Assembly: GCF_016756775.1 (NCBI RefSeq)
Contig: NZ_JAERMU010000001.1
Coordinates: 124,001 to 188,000, forward strand
Source: Dryocola clanedunensis subsp. sulfonylureivorans
GTDB lineage: Bacteria; Pseudomonadota; Gammaproteobacteria; Enterobacterales; Enterobacteriaceae
DNA: 64,000 nucleotides
Direction of reading: 5' to 3'
Below the pieces are notes generated by a model that had not been told where the DNA came from, did not search any database, and worked only from the letters and a program-made list of their open reading frames with translations. The stretch's first letter is position 1. Every line of letters begins with the position of its first letter. Position numbers and translations under genes: made by a program. Positions 7,927 through 18,325 of the stretch are shown here, piece after piece.

Positions 7927-9975
7927 TTACCTGGTCGCTGCCGGTTGTTCCGCCGGCTTGTCCTTTTCCATCTTCGAGAGGTCGAGGGCGATGTGAACCG
8001 TTTCATCAAGATACGGATCGGGTTCCTGATAATCCTTCGGCAAATCGTCCAGCTTTTTCAGCGGCGCTTTGCCTTCACGCTTATAGCGATCGTTGATGCG
8101 TGCCAGCCGCGTCGCATCATCTTCCTGGTTTTCTTTCTCACGCTGAGCGAGATTCAGGGAAACAATGTTGCGCTTCTCTTTCAGGGCATTGAATCGTGCA
8201 ATGTCCTTTGAGATGTACTGGAATTCAGGATCCACGGCGATGCGGTCCTGGTGCATTTTCAACAGCTGAGGTTCGAACGGTTTCAGATCGCCAGACTTCA
8301 CATACGTGGCAGCGTTGACGCTGTCCCACGGAAGCGCGTTATCCTCGAACTTCTCACCGGTTTCAGTCTCTTGCGTGCCGGTTGGCATCATGATATCCGG
8401 CGTAACACCTTTACGTTGGGTACTGCCGCCGTTAATGCGGTAGAACTTCTGAATGGTGTACTGCACGGAGCCAAGAGCAGGCCATTCCGGGCGCAGCATC
8501 TGATCGTAAATACGATTCAGTGAACGATACTGCTGCACGGTGCCTTTACCAAAGGTTGGTTCGCCAACGATCAGCGCACGACCGTAATCCTGCATTGCCG
8601 CAGCAAAAATTTCGGATGCTGAAGCGCTGAAGCGATCAACCATGACCACGAGCGGACCTTTGTAATAGACAACGCCATCGGTATCGCTGTCTTCGCGAAC
8701 TTTACCGTTGTTATCACGAACCTGGACTACCGGGCCGCTTGGGATAAACAGACCCGACAAGGAGACCGCTTCAGTCAGCGCGCCGCCGCCGTTAGAACGC
8801 AGATCGATGATCACACTCTTCACGTTCTGTTTTTCCATTTTCTGCAGCTGAACTTTGACGTCATCCGTCAGGCCCACGTAGAAACCAGGAATATCCAGCA
8901 CGCCAACTTTATCTTTGCCTACGGTTTTTACCGTCAGCTTCACGGCACGATCTTCAAGGCGAATGCGTTCACGCGTTAGCGTGATGGTCCGGGTTTTGGT
9001 GCCCTTACCAGCAGGCAGGATCTCAAGGCGCACTTTGCTGCCCTTCGGCCCTTTGATTAACGCAACCACGTCATCTAAACGCCAGCCGATCACATCGACC
9101 ATGCCTTTACCTGTCTGACCAACGCCAACAATACGATCGCCCACGGTGATCGCTTTGCTTTTCGCAGCCGGGCCGCCCGCGACCATGGAGTTGATCACCG
9201 TGTAGTCATCATCCATTTGCAGCACGGCACCGATCCCTTCCAGAGAAAGGCTCATTTCGGTGTTGAACTGCTCGGTATTGCGAGGAGAGAGGTAGTTAGT
9301 GTGCGGGTCGATTTCGTGGGCAAAGGCGGTCATGGCCAGAGAGAAGACGTCTTCGCTGTTGCTCTGCGCCAGGCGGCGGATGGCGAACTGATAACGCTTG
9401 GTCAGCGTTTCACGAATTTCCTTCTCGTCTTTACCGGTCAGCTTCAGGCTAAGTTCATCGTACTTCACCTTGCCATCCCAGAGTTTGTTTAACTCATCGA
9501 CGCTGGTCGGCCACGGGGATTTGCTGCGATCGAGATTAAAGGTGTCGTTGCCGGTGAAATCCATCGGCCGCTCTAACACCTTCAGCGCGTACTGGTAACG
9601 TTCAAAGCGGCGCTTCTGACCCAGATTGTACAAATCGTAGAAGACATCCAGCTTACCGGAACGGAACTCATCGCCAATCTGACCTTTCTTCGCCGCGTAC
9701 TGCTCTACGTCGCTGGCAAGCAGCACGTTATGGCTGTAGTCGAGCAAGTTGAGGTAGCGGTCAAAGATTTTTGCCGAGAAGTTTTGATCGAGGTCGAACT
9801 GGCGGTAATGCGAGCGAGTAAAGCGCGAGGTTACGCGCTCACTCACCGTTGCGTGCTGAGTTTCTTCCTTAAGGACGGGAATCTGATCGGCACGCGTGAT
9901 GTTCTCAACGGCAAGCGCGCTGCCTGCAACAAATAGCAGGCTAGCGACGGCCGTAAGCTTAAAGAGTTTGTTCAT
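7927..9975 (-). CDS. prc: Tail-specific periplasmic protease Prc (Tsp)
   Basis: Carboxy-terminal processing protease that matures FtsI and, with NlpI, degrades MepS and other periplasmic proteins. The start at MNKLFKLTAVA gives 682 residues, exactly the E. coli length, with a signal peptide (cleavage near GSALA|VE). A PDZ domain (about residues 240-320, EGIGAVLQMDDDYT) precedes the S41 catalytic domain. The Ser-Lys dyad is in FSASASEIFAAAMQDYG (Ser about 452) and EPTFGKGTVQQ (Lys about 477). The gene follows proQ with a 19-base gap, the conserved proQ-prc operon. Confidence 0.97.
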   Translation of the reverse strand: MNKLFKLTAVASLLFVAGSALAVENITRADQIPVLKEETQHATVSERVTSRFTRSHYRQFDLDQNFSAKIFDRYLNLLDYSHNVLLASDVEQYAAKKGQIGDEFRSGKLDVFYDLYNLGQKRRFERYQYALKVLERPMDFTGNDTFNLDRSKSPWPTSVDELNKLWDGKVKYDELSLKLTGKDEKEIRETLTKRYQFAIRRLAQSNSEDVFSLAMTAFAHEIDPHTNYLSPRNTEQFNTEMSLSLEGIGAVLQMDDDYTVINSMVAGGPAAKSKAITVGDRIVGVGQTGKGMVDVIGWRLDDVVALIKGPKGSKVRLEILPAGKGTKTRTITLTRERIRLEDRAVKLTVKTVGKDKVGVLDIPGFYVGLTDDVKVQLQKMEKQNVKSVIIDLRSNGGGALTEAVSLSGLFIPSGPVVQVRDNNGKVREDSDTDGVVYYKGPLVVMVDRFSASASEIFAAAMQDYGRALIVGEPTFGKGTVQQYRSLNRIYDQMLRPEWPALGSVQYTIQKFYRINGGSTQRKGVTPDIMMPTGTQETETGEKFEDNALPWDSVNAATYVKSGDLKPFEPQLLKMHQDRIAVDPEFQYISKDIARFNALKEKRNIVSLNLAQREKENQEDDATRLARINDRYKREGKAPLKKLDDLPKDYQEPDPYLDETVHIALDLSKMEKDKPAEQPAATR

Positions 9976-9994
9976 GCCGGGTCTGGCCTCCGTT

Positions 9995-10681
9995 TCAGAA
10001 CGACAAATGTTCTGCGCGTACAATCATAGCCATACCAGAAGTCAGCTGTACACGGACGCCATCTTTGGTAATTTCCAGTACGGTGGCATCCATCGCGTTG
10101 TTACCCGCTTTGACTTTAATTGCCTGGCCAACCTGCAGAGCCGTAATATCCGTAACTGGCGTGCGTTTCTCTTCACGCGGCGCAGGTGCAGCCGGTTTTT
10201 CAGCGCGTGGTTTACGCTCTGAAGTTTCCTTACGACGTGGAGCCTGAGTCGGACGAGGTTTGCGCTCACGACGAGGTTTGTCTTCGACTGTCTCACCGTT
10301 GGCAATGGCGGCTTCACGTTTTTTCGCTTGCTGTTCAGCGCGCTGAGCCTGAACGCGAGCTTTTGCTTCTTCGAGCTGCTTACGGGCATGCTCTACGTGT
10401 TGCTCGTCCAGCTCCCCGCAAGGGTTGCCGTCGAGGTCGACGCGAACCGCACCGACTTTGATACCGTACAGGTAGCGCCAGCTTGAAGTATAAAGACGTA
10501 ACGCGGAGCGAAGCTGAGTCTTACTGAGGCTCATTTCGCCTTCAACACGCGCGACCAGATCCTGGAAGATTCCAATCTTCAGGGGGCGAGCTTCACCTTC
10601 AGCACTAAAACACTGTGGGAAACGCTCAGCCAAAAAGGCGATAACTTCTTTGCTGCTATTCAACTTGGGTTGATTTTCCAT
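9995..10681 (-). CDS. proQ: RNA chaperone ProQ (FinO family)
   Basis: Global RNA-binding protein that binds many structured sRNAs and mRNA 3' ends and affects expression of the osmotic transporter ProP. 228 residues against about 232 in E. coli. The N-terminal FinO domain (about 1-120; [24 protein letters not shown]) is joined by a long Lys/Arg/Ala-rich linker (about 125-175, [17 protein letters not shown]) to a small Tudor/KOW-like C-terminal domain ([20 protein letters not shown]). First gene of proQ-prc. The linker is the variable part; both domains are intact. Confidence 0.97.
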   Translation of the reverse strand: MENQPKLNSSKEVIAFLAERFPQCFSAEGEARPLKIGIFQDLVARVEGEMSLSKTQLRSALRLYTSSWRYLYGIKVGAVRVDLDGNPCGELDEQHVEHARKQLEEAKARVQAQRAEQQAKKREAAIANGETVEDKPRRERKPRPTQAPRRKETSERKPRAEKPAAPAPREEKRTPVTDITALQVGQAIKVKAGNNAMDATVLEITKDGVRVQLTSGMAMIVRAEHLSF

Positions 10682-10785
10682 GAAATTTCCTGATTACAAC
10701 GGAGTAGCCAATAATCCGCGGGCATGAACAGGCGACATTATAATGACGCTACCGGCAAATGCCACGTTATCCGTCGCTTATCATG

Positions 10786-11274
10786 CTATCGAGTGAAGAA
10801 TTTTTTATAATCCGTTGCGGCAAGCAGCTCCGAAAGCTGCAAAACCAGTTTGGACAGGCCTTGTTGGTCTTCCGGGGTAAAACGCCCGTAGTCGGTGCTG
10901 TCGATGTCCAGAACCCCGATGACCTCGTCATTCACCACCAGCGGGAAGACAATTTCGGAATTACTTGAGGCATCACAGGCGATGTGGCCGTCAAAGGCGT
11001 GCACATCTTCCACCCGCTGTACGTCACCGGTTGAAACCGCTGTGCCGCACACCCCTTTACCGACAGGAATGCGCACGCAAGCGATTTTGCCCTGAAACGG
11101 GCCCAGCACCAGCGTATTGGATTCAAGAAGATAGAAGCCTGCCCAGTTCACCGCCTCCAGCCGTTCGAAGAGCAGCGCGCTGGTATTGGCCAGCGTCGCC
11201 AAAAAACTTGTTTCACCTGCCATTAATGCACTGAAATCGCGATTTAAATCCGCGTAAAATTGTTCTTTGTTCAT
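10786..11274 (-). CDS. msrC: Free methionine-(R)-sulfoxide reductase MsrC (YebR)
   Basis: Cytosolic GAF-domain enzyme that reduces free methionine R-sulfoxide. Start chosen at MNKEQFYADLNRDF to match E. coli YebR, giving 162 residues; an earlier ATG adds 11 non-conserved residues and neither has a clear Shine-Dalgarno. The three conserved cysteines of the family are present: Cys66 (KIACVRIP), Cys76 (GKGVCGTAV) and Cys100 (GHIACDAS). The GAF core VLDIDST precedes the C-terminus. Divergent from letA. Confidence 0.94.
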   Translation of the reverse strand: MNKEQFYADLNRDFSALMAGETSFLATLANTSALLFERLEAVNWAGFYLLESNTLVLGPFQGKIACVRIPVGKGVCGTAVSTGDVQRVEDVHAFDGHIACDASSNSEIVFPLVVNDEVIGVLDIDSTDYGRFTPEDQQGLSKLVLQLSELLAATDYKKFFTR

Positions 11275-11442
11275 TAAATAACCATTTATTGTCTGACTCG
11301 CCTGCATAGCATACTAAAATAAGCACTAAATGCGTTGCGCCACAAGGTGTATCATTTTATGAATTACTATAGGCTAAATGAATAATTCATAACTAATTGA
11401 GAGGCGACATGCTGCATTGCTCTTCCTGGCCGACGACGAAAC

Positions 11443-12687
11443 ATGAAAATACACGCCATTAGTCAGGCTTTGCCGCAGGCACGTTATCAGCGTTGTTCCC
11501 AATGCGATACCCTTTTCTCGTTGCCCCAGGTTAAATCCACCCAGAGTGCGTACTGCCCTTGCTGCGATGCCAAAGTGCATCACGGGCGGGACTGGTCGCT
11601 GACCCGCTTAGCCGCGATGGCCGTTGCCATGCTGCTACTGATGCCGGTGGCCTTTTCCGAGCCGCTGGTGCGCATCTATTTACTGGGCGCAAAGATCGAC
11701 GCCAATGTCTTCCAGGGTATCTGGCAGATGACGCACCAGGGCGACCCGATAACGGCCGCCATGGTGCTCTTTTGCGCCGTCGGCGCGCCAGCCACCCTCG
11801 TGGCGGCCATTATCTATCTTTATTTCGGCAATAAATTGGGCATGAACTTGCGTCCCGTGTTGCTGATGCTCGATAAACTCAAAGAGTGGGTAATGCTCGA
11901 TATCTACCTGGTCGGCATTGGCGTGGCGTCCATCAAGGTCAAAGAGTATGCCTTTATGCAGCCAGGGGTAGGCCTTGTCGCATTTGTCGCGCTGGTGGTA
12001 CTCAGTCTGATGACGATGATTCACCTGAATGTGGAGCAACTCTGGGAACGTTTCTATCCCCAGCGCCCTCCCCGTGTCTGTAACGCTCAGCTTCGCGTTT
12101 GCCTTGGCTGCGATTTCACCGGTATTCCGGACAAACGTGGACGCTGTCCGCGCTGTCATGTGCCCCTACGCAATCGCCGTCGGCACAGTTTGCAAAAATC
12201 ATGGGCTGCGCTTATTGCTTCCATCGTGTTTCTTTTGCCTGCAAACCTGCTGCCAATCTCGATTATTTACGTCAATGGCTCACGTCAGGAAGATACCATC
12301 CTGTCCGGGATTATTTCTTTAGCCAGCGGTAATATTCCGGTTGCCATTGTGGTTTTCATCGCCAGTATTCTCGTCCCGTTCACCAAAGTGATTGTGATGC
12401 TTACGCTGTTACTCAGCATTCACTTCAAATGCGAGAGGGGTCTGCGAACACGTATTCTTCTGCTGCGCTTTATTACCTGGATTGGCCGCTGGTCAATGCT
12501 CGATCTCTTTGTCATTGCACTTACGATGTCATTGGTCAATCGCGATCAGCTGCTGGCATTTACTATGGGACCGGCCGCGTTTTATTTTGGCGCGGCGGTC
12601 ATTTTGACTATTCTTGCAGTCGAATGGCTGGATAGCCGACTACTTTGGGACGCACATGAGTCAGGAAACGCCCGCTTCGCCGACTGA
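11443..12687 (+). CDS. letA: LetA (YebS), PqiA-like membrane partner of the lipid tunnel LetB
   Basis: Inner-membrane protein of the PqiA family, thought to feed lipids to the MCE protein LetB. Two cytoplasmic zinc-ribbon motifs are clear: CSQC...CPCC near residues 17-42 and CLGC...CPRC near residues 212-232. Each is followed by a block of membrane helices, giving the duplicated PqiA layout. At 414 residues it is about 13 shorter at the N-terminus than E. coli YebS (427). No ribosome-binding site precedes this ATG; a well-placed GAGAGG instead serves an ATG at 11409 in another frame that stops after 17 codons, so a small frameshift near the start is possible. letB overlaps its 3' end by 32 bases. 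Confidence 0.93.
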   Translation: MKIHAISQALPQARYQRCSQCDTLFSLPQVKSTQSAYCPCCDAKVHHGRDWSLTRLAAMAVAMLLLMPVAFSEPLVRIYLLGAKIDANVFQGIWQMTHQGDPITAAMVLFCAVGAPATLVAAIIYLYFGNKLGMNLRPVLLMLDKLKEWVMLDIYLVGIGVASIKVKEYAFMQPGVGLVAFVALVVLSLMTMIHLNVEQLWERFYPQRPPRVCNAQLRVCLGCDFTGIPDKRGRCPRCHVPLRNRRRHSLQKSWAALIASIVFLLPANLLPISIIYVNGSRQEDTILSGIISLASGNIPVAIVVFIASILVPFTKVIVMLTLLLSIHFKCERGLRTRILLLRFITWIGRWSMLDLFVIALTMSLVNRDQLLAFTMGPAAFYFGAAVILTILAVEWLDSRLLWDAHESGNARFAD

Positions 12688-15289
12688 AGCGCGAATTAAA
12701 ACTAAACGCCGGATCTCTCCTTTCTGGTTATTGCCGATTATCGCCTTGCTGATTGCGAGCTGGCTTATCTGGACAACGTATCAGGAGCGAGGGACCACTG
12801 CGACTATCGATTTTGTGTCGGCAGACGGCATCGTCGCCGGACGCACCCCCGTGCGCTTCCAGGGTGTGGAAGTGGGCACCGTGCAAAGCATCAGTCTGGG
12901 AAAGAACCTCAATAAAATTGAGGTCAAAGTCAGCATCAAAAGCGACATGAAAGATGCGCTGCGTGACCAAACTCAGTTCTGGCTGGTTACCCCTAGAGCT
13001 TCACTGGCCGGCGTTTCCGGCCTTGATGCGCTGGTCGGCGGTAACTACATCGGCATGATGCCGGGGAAAGGCGAACCCAAAAAACATTTCACCGCGCTGG
13101 ACACCCAGCCGAAATACCGCCTGAACAACGGCGAGCTGATGATCCACCTGCACGCTCCTGACCTTGGCTCACTCAACAGCGGATCGCTGGTCTACTTCCG
13201 TAAAATTCCGGTTGGCCGAGTCTATGACTACACCATCAATCAGAACAAACAGGGCGTGACCATTGACGTACTGATTGACCGCCGCTTCGCAAACCTGGTG
13301 AAAAAAGGCAGCCGTTTCTGGAATGTCTCAGGGGTGAAAACTGACATCAGCCTCAGCGGGGCGCACGTGCAGCTTGAAAGCCTTGCCGCACTGGTCAACG
13401 GCGCCATTGCGTTCGACTCCCCGGACAAATCGGCTCAGGCGAAAGCTGACGACGAATTTGGCCTCTACGAAGACCTGGCGCACAGCCAGCGAGGCGTGCT
13501 GGTGAAACTGGATCTGCCCGACGGTGCCGGACTGAAAGCTGACTCCACGCCGCTCATGTATCAGGGGCTTGAAGTGGGGACGCTGACCAGGCTGGATCTG
13601 AATCCTGGCGGCGCGGTCACGGGGGAAATGACCGTAGACCCAGGCGTGGTTAACCTACTGCGAACTGGTACGCGAATTGAACTGCGCAGCCCGAAAGTGT
13701 CACTCAGCAACCCTAATATCAGCAGTCTGCTGACGGGTAAAACCTTCGAGCTGGTGCCCGGTGAGGGTGAGCCACAAAACCACTTTGTGATCCTGCCAAG
13801 TGACAAAACGCCGTTGCAGCAGCCTGATGTGCTTACCCTGACGCTGACCGCACCGGAGAGCTACGGCATTGACGCGGGCCAGCCCGTGATCCTCCACGGC
13901 ATCCAGATAGGTCAGGTGCTGGAACGCTCGCTGAGTAAAAAAGGCGTCAGCTTCGCGGTGGCCATTGAGCCGCAATATCGTCACCTGCTACAGGGTGACA
14001 GCAAGTTTGTGGTCAACAGCCGTCTTGACGTGAAGTTAGGCATGGACGGCGTCGAGTTTCTCGGGGCCAGCGCCGGAGAGTGGCTAAGCGGCGGCATTCG
14101 CGTACTGCCGGGCGAAAAAGGAGCGATGAAATCCACCTACCCGCTTTACGCCAATCTGGAAAAGGCGGTTGAAAATAGCCTCAGCGATTTGCCAACAACA
14201 ACGCTGACGCTAACCGCCGCAAGCCTGCCGGATATTCAGACGGGTTCCGTAGTGCTTTACCGCAAGTTCCAGGTGGGTGAAATCATCACCGTACGACCAA
14301 AGAGCAACAGCTTTGATATCGACGTGCATATTAAACCTGAGTTCCGTCATCTGCTGACCGCCAACAGCGTTTTCTGGGCCGAAGGCGGCGCTCGCGTTCA
14401 GCTTAACGGTAACGGGTTGACCGTGCAGGCCTCCCCGCTCTCCCGGGCGCTGAAAGGGGCAATCAGTTTTGATAATCTTAGCGGTGCTGGTGCAGGCCTG
14501 ACGAAAGCAGATAAACGCGTTCTCTATGCTTCCGAAACGGCCGCCCGTGCGGTTGGTAGCCAGATAACCTTACACACCTTCGATGCGAACAAGCTCTCTG
14601 CAGGTATGCCAATTCGCTATCTGGGGATTGATATTGGCCAGCTGGAAACGATTAACCTCACCGCGTCACGCAGCGAGGTAGAAGCAAAAGCCGTTCTCTA
14701 TCCAGAGTATGTTAAGACATTTGCGCGCGGTGGCACCCGGTTCTCCGTTGTCACGCCGAAGATTTCCGCGGCGGGCATCGACAATCTGGATACTATTTTG
14801 CAGCCCTACATCAACGTGGAGCCAGGCCGGGGGTCTGCTCGCCGGGACTTTGAGCTACAGGAAGCCACGATTACCGATTCGCGTTATTCCGACGGCCTGA
14901 ACATCGTACTTGAAGTGCCTGAAGCAGGTTCATTAAGCATCGGCACGCCGGTTCTGTTCCGTGGTGTCGAAGTCGGTACGGTCACCGGGCTGACGCTGGG
15001 TAACTTATCCGATCGCGTCATGGTAGGTCTGCGAATCAGTAAACGCTTCCAGCATCTTGTGCGGGACAGCTCGGTGTTCTGGCTGGCTTCGGGCTACAGC
15101 CTCGATTTCGGGCTGACCGGTGGCGTAGTCAAAACGGGAACCTTCAAACAGTTCATCCGCGGCGGCGTCGCCTTCGCCACGCCGCCTGGCACGCCGCTGG
15201 CACCTAAAGCAGGGACTGGTAAACACTTCCTGCTGTTGGAAAGTGAACCAAAAGAGTGGCGTCAATGGGGCACCGCCCTGCCGCGCTAA
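12656..15289 (+). CDS. letB: LetB (YebT), seven-MCE-domain periplasmic lipid transport tunnel
   Basis: Forms a long hexameric tunnel spanning the periplasm between the two membranes and moves lipids for outer-membrane integrity. The start [14 protein letters not shown] inside letA gives 877 residues, the E. coli length. One N-terminal membrane helix (about 24-42, [19 protein letters not shown]) is followed by seven tandem MCE domains, visible as repeats of the type GxPVxFxGVEVGTV ([94 protein letters not shown]). Translationally coupled to letA by the overlap. Confidence 0.97.
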   Translation: MSQETPASPTEARIKTKRRISPFWLLPIIALLIASWLIWTTYQERGTTATIDFVSADGIVAGRTPVRFQGVEVGTVQSISLGKNLNKIEVKVSIKSDMKDALRDQTQFWLVTPRASLAGVSGLDALVGGNYIGMMPGKGEPKKHFTALDTQPKYRLNNGELMIHLHAPDLGSLNSGSLVYFRKIPVGRVYDYTINQNKQGVTIDVLIDRRFANLVKKGSRFWNVSGVKTDISLSGAHVQLESLAALVNGAIAFDSPDKSAQAKADDEFGLYEDLAHSQRGVLVKLDLPDGAGLKADSTPLMYQGLEVGTLTRLDLNPGGAVTGEMTVDPGVVNLLRTGTRIELRSPKVSLSNPNISSLLTGKTFELVPGEGEPQNHFVILPSDKTPLQQPDVLTLTLTAPESYGIDAGQPVILHGIQIGQVLERSLSKKGVSFAVAIEPQYRHLLQGDSKFVVNSRLDVKLGMDGVEFLGASAGEWLSGGIRVLPGEKGAMKSTYPLYANLEKAVENSLSDLPTTTLTLTAASLPDIQTGSVVLYRKFQVGEIITVRPKSNSFDIDVHIKPEFRHLLTANSVFWAEGGARVQLNGNGLTVQASPLSRALKGAISFDNLSGAGAGLTKADKRVLYASETAARAVGSQITLHTFDANKLSAGMPIRYLGIDIGQLETINLTASRSEVEAKAVLYPEYVKTFARGGTRFSVVTPKISAAGIDNLDTILQPYINVEPGRGSARRDFELQEATITDSRYSDGLNIVLEVPEAGSLSIGTPVLFRGVEVGTVTGLTLGNLSDRVMVGLRISKRFQHLVRDSSVFWLASGYSLDFGLTGGVVKTGTFKQFIRGGVAFATPPGTPLAPKAGTGKHFLLLESEPKEWRQWGTALPR

Positions 15290-15298
15290 GCAATCACT

Positions 15299-15322
15299 GG
15301 CCCCGGTATTGACCGGGGCCGT
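15299..15322 (+). terminator. First hairpin after letB
   Basis: GGCCCCGGTATTGACCGGGGCC, a perfect G+C stem 10 bases after the letB stop, without a T-tract. Its exact reverse complement recurs at 15464-15485 on the other side of the 125-bp repeat. Confidence 0.65.
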
Positions 15323-15329
15323 AGATTAC

Positions 15330-15454
15330 TGACAAAGAAGGAAAAAGCGTGGTTTTTCCTTCTTTGTGGTAAGCAGGCGAAAATCAATGAATTGATTTTC
15401 CTTATTATTTATTCGGTGAGATCTTTTCGAATTCCATTCGGTTTGGGTTTGTCA
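15330..15454 (-). mobile_element. 125-bp MITE-like repeat, copy B (inverted)
   Basis: Same element as at 6679-6803 in opposite orientation and of identical length, about 85-90% identical by eye, with the same TGACAAA/TTTGTCA ends and both internal hairpins. It lies between two hairpins of the GGCCCCGG type in the letB-rsmF gap. No open reading frame. Confidence 0.85.
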
Positions 15455-15462
15455 TCCGTTTG

Positions 15463-15486
15463 AGGCCCCGGTCAATACCGGGGCCG
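15463..15486 (+). terminator. Second hairpin between the repeat and rsmF
   Basis: GGCCCCGGTCAATACCGGGGCC is the exact reverse complement of the hairpin at 15300-15321. No T-tract follows on the plus strand. Confidence 0.55.
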
Positions 15487-15547
15487 GTCCGCTGAGCCGC
15501 ATTTTTATGCTACACTGCGCGCCTTATTTTTCTCTGGAACTCCCTTC

Positions 15548-16990
15548 GTGGCTCAATCTCACTCCGCTTTCCTCCCGCAGGCTTTTCTTGACGTAATACG
15601 TGATGCGCTACCGGCTAATCTCACGCTTGAAGATTTCATCGAGTACAGCCGGCGTCCGCTGCGCCGTAGCCTGCGCGTCAATACCCTGAAGATTTCGGTT
15701 GCCGATTTTCTTGCGCTGGTCGAACCGTATAACTGGCAGCTGACGCCGATTCCATGGTGTGCGGAAGGATTCTGGATTGAACGAGAGGACGAAGACAGCC
15801 TGCCTCTTGGCAGCACCGCCGAACATCTGAGCGGCATGTTTTATATTCAGGAGGCGAGTTCCATGCTGCCCGTGACGGCCCTGTTCGCCGACGGCCGTGA
15901 ACCACAGCGCATTATGGATGTTGCCGCAGCCCCTGGCTCTAAGACCACACAAATCGCGGCACGGATGGGTAACCAGGGGGCGATCCTTGCTAACGAATAC
16001 TCCGCCAGCCGGGTGAAAGTGCTGCATGCCAATATCAGCCGCTGCGGCATCAGCAATGTTGCCCTGACCCATTTTGATGGCCGGGTATTTGGGGCGGCGC
16101 TCCCGGAGTGCTTTGATGCCATTCTGCTGGATGCTCCCTGCTCTGGCGAAGGCGTGGTACGTAAAGATCCCGACGCGCTGCGTAACTGGACGCCAGAAAG
16201 CACTTCCGGCATCGCCAATACCCAGCGCGAGCTCATCGCCAGCGCATTTCACGCCCTCAAACCAGGCGGCACGCTGATCTACTCCACCTGTACGTTGAAC
16301 CGTGAAGAGAATCAGCAAATCTGCCAGTGGCTGCTTGATGAGTGGCCGGAGGCGGTGGAAATTGAGCCTTTAAACGATCTCTTCCCGGAGGCCGATAAGG
16401 CGATTACGCCAGAAGGCTTCCTGCATGTTTTCCCGCAAATTTATGACTGCGAAGGATTTTTCGTCGCTCGCCTGCGTAAAACGGCTTCTGTCGAACCGCT
16501 TCCCGCGCCGGGTTACAAAGTGGGCAAGTTCCCGTTTGCTCCGCTGCATGGCCGCCAGGCCGCCGATGTGATCGCCTCCGCCGCGAAGGTGGGTATCCGC
16601 TGGGGCGATAATCTCAAACTGTGGCAGCGTGATAAAGAAGTCTGGCTGTTCCCTGAGGAGATTATTCCGCTGTTTGGCAAAGTCCGCTTCTCCCGCATTG
16701 GTCTGCGCCTGGCTGAACAGTACAACAAGGGATACCGCTGGCAGCACGAAGCGGTGATCTCTCTTGTCAGTGGCGATTCACCGTTGGCCTTCGCTCTGAC
16801 GGAGCAGGAAGCAGACGAGTGGTATCACGGACGTGACGTTTATCCGGAGTCTTCACCGGGCAGCGATGACGTTGTGGTGACTTATCAGGGCCAACCTGTT
16901 GGTCTGGCAAAAAAAATAGGATCGCGCCTGAAAAATAGCTATCCGCGCGAGCTGGTGCGTGATGGCAAGCTGTTTGCCGGCAGCCGTTAA
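15548..16990 (+). CDS. rsmF: 16S rRNA m5C1407 methyltransferase RsmF (YebU)
   Basis: SAM-dependent cytosine-C5 methyltransferase acting on 16S rRNA position 1407 in the 30S subunit. GTG start giving [13 protein letters not shown], 480 residues (E. coli 479). The SAM site is [18 protein letters not shown] (about residue 120), with motif [11 protein letters not shown] and the catalytic Cys motif [10 protein letters not shown]; both cysteines typical of RNA m5C methyltransferases are present. The C-terminal PUA-like region ends [13 protein letters not shown]. The Shine-Dalgarno is weak (TGGAAC). Confidence 0.96.
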   Translation: MAQSHSAFLPQAFLDVIRDALPANLTLEDFIEYSRRPLRRSLRVNTLKISVADFLALVEPYNWQLTPIPWCAEGFWIEREDEDSLPLGSTAEHLSGMFYIQEASSMLPVTALFADGREPQRIMDVAAAPGSKTTQIAARMGNQGAILANEYSASRVKVLHANISRCGISNVALTHFDGRVFGAALPECFDAILLDAPCSGEGVVRKDPDALRNWTPESTSGIANTQRELIASAFHALKPGGTLIYSTCTLNREENQQICQWLLDEWPEAVEIEPLNDLFPEADKAITPEGFLHVFPQIYDCEGFFVARLRKTASVEPLPAPGYKVGKFPFAPLHGRQAADVIASAAKVGIRWGDNLKLWQRDKEVWLFPEEIIPLFGKVRFSRIGLRLAEQYNKGYRWQHEAVISLVSGDSPLAFALTEQEADEWYHGRDVYPESSPGSDDVVVTYQGQPVGLAKKIGSRLKNSYPRELVRDGKLFAGSR

Positions 16991-17100
16991 TTTGCCTGAA
17001 AAGGAGCGCTTTTTTGTTGGCACTTTTTGCACGTTTGACTACGCTCAAGACTGGGCGATTAAACTGGTCATACCACACTAAGTGCACAAAGGAGAGCGAG

Positions 17101-17340
17101 ATGACGAAGACAAACGTACGAATAGGCATCTTCGAGATCGACGATGCCGAACTGCAAGGCGAGCAGCAAGGGGAACGAACGTTAACCATTCCCTGTAAAT
17201 CCGACCCTGACCTGTGCATGCAGCTAGATGCCTGGGATGATGAAACCAGCATTCCTGCCGTTCTCGACGGCGAACACTCCGTGCTATACCGCCAGCGTTA
17301 CGATCAGCAGTCCGATGCCTGGGTCATGCGTCTTGCCTGA
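17101..17340 (+). CDS. yebV: Small protein YebV
   Basis: A 79-residue protein (MTKTNVRIGIFEIDDAEL) close to E. coli YebV (78). The start is set by AAGGAGAGCGAG just before the ATG. An in-frame extension to 17014 is not conserved. Acidic, soluble, conserved block LTIPCKSDPDLCMQLDAWD with two cysteines. Function unknown; E. coli yebV is a sigma-S and biofilm-related gene of unknown role. Confidence 0.93.
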   Translation: MTKTNVRIGIFEIDDAELQGEQQGERTLTIPCKSDPDLCMQLDAWDDETSIPAVLDGEHSVLYRQRYDQQSDAWVMRLA

Positions 17341-17342
17341 CC

Positions 17343-17372
17343 CAAGATGAACCCGTCGCGCAGACGGGTTAT
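17343..17372 (+). terminator. Terminator after yebV
   Basis: AACCCGTC-GCGCA-GACGGGTT followed by ATTT, a few bases after the yebV stop. Confidence 0.8.
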
Positions 17373-17431
17373 TTCCCCCTTTCCGCCATATCCCCTACAA
17401 TAGAACTAAACGGAGCGGTTAAGAGGCGCTA

Positions 17432-17623
17432 ATGTTTGCTTTGGTTTTATTTGTTTGTTACCTGGACGGTGGCTGTGACGATATCGTGATTGACGTGTTT
17501 AATACCGAGCAGCAGTGCCTCTCGGCTATGGATGAACAGCGGATGCGTCACGGAGGGTGTTACCCGGTGGAAGAGTTTATCGACAGCTTCTGGCGTCCGG
17601 CGCAGGAGTACAGCGATCTGTAA
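17432..17623 (+). CDS. yebW: Small protein YebW
   Basis: A 63-residue protein matching E. coli YebW in length and sequence (MFALVLFVCYLDGGCDDIVI ... FWRPAQEYSDL). Four cysteines are present (CYLDGGC, QQCL, GGCYPVE); the N-terminus is moderately hydrophobic. AAGAGG lies 7 nt before the ATG. Function unknown. It converges on pphA with three bases between the stop codons. Confidence 0.93.
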   Translation: MFALVLFVCYLDGGCDDIVIDVFNTEQQCLSAMDEQRMRHGGCYPVEEFIDSFWRPAQEYSDL

Positions 17624-17626
17624 CGC

Positions 17627-18271
17627 TTACTGCACCTGGACCAGCGTCAGCCTGTTGCCGAATACCGCCCCGGTATCGATATAGTGCTGGTTGTGGTAGT
17701 GCGCGGCTTCTTTTAGCGGTGTATGTCCGAAATAAAACTCATCGGCCCCGGTGATGTTCTCCCCCTTCCCCTGCATATGGCGATTCAGCCGCTCGCGGCT
17801 CCACACCAGGCGATGCTTATCCACCTGCTTATTCCATGCGTAATGGGACGAAGGGTAATCCGCATGGGCAACAACCAGCGTTTTCCTCCCGGTATGCAGC
17901 TCAATAATGAGCGGCAGCTCGCTGCAATGGCGCAGCCTCTCACTCACCCTTGCCTGACATGGTTCAGATAGCCCGCGAAACCAGTCTCCTCCGTTCATCA
18001 CCCACAGCATTCTGTCGCCCTGCTCTAAAGCGTCTACCGCCATCTCTTCGTGATTACCACGTACAGCTCTGAACCAGCGCTTGTCCAGCAATGCCAGGCA
18101 GCCGGGGCTGTCCGGGCCGCGATCGATAACGTCGCCCACAGAGATAATCAGATCCTGCCAGGGGTCGAAATGATGGGCCTTCAGCTGCGTGACCATTTTC
18201 GACAGGCACCCGTGCAGGTCGCCCACAATGTAGATATGCCGCCATCCGTCACCGTCGATACGCTGATACAT
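17627..18271 (-). CDS. pphA: Serine/threonine protein phosphatase PphA
   Basis: Metallophosphatase of the PPP family (lambda-phosphatase type), 214 residues (E. coli about 218). The three signature motifs are intact: GDLHG (residue 17), GDVIDRG (about 46) and GNHE (about 71), followed by the C-terminal ligands in VVAHADYPS and FGHTPL. In E. coli PphA links protein misfolding to signalling and is heat-shock induced. The start has GGAGG 6 nt upstream. Cytosolic. Confidence 0.95.
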   Translation of the reverse strand: MYQRIDGDGWRHIYIVGDLHGCLSKMVTQLKAHHFDPWQDLIISVGDVIDRGPDSPGCLALLDKRWFRAVRGNHEEMAVDALEQGDRMLWVMNGGDWFRGLSEPCQARVSERLRHCSELPLIIELHTGRKTLVVAHADYPSSHYAWNKQVDKHRLVWSRERLNRHMQGKGENITGADEFYFGHTPLKEAAHYHNQHYIDTGAVFGNRLTLVQVQ

Positions 18272-18325
18272 ATGGCCTCCTTCAGCCCGTACCTGATTAA
18301 CAAGTATAGGCCAGAGGGTTCAACG

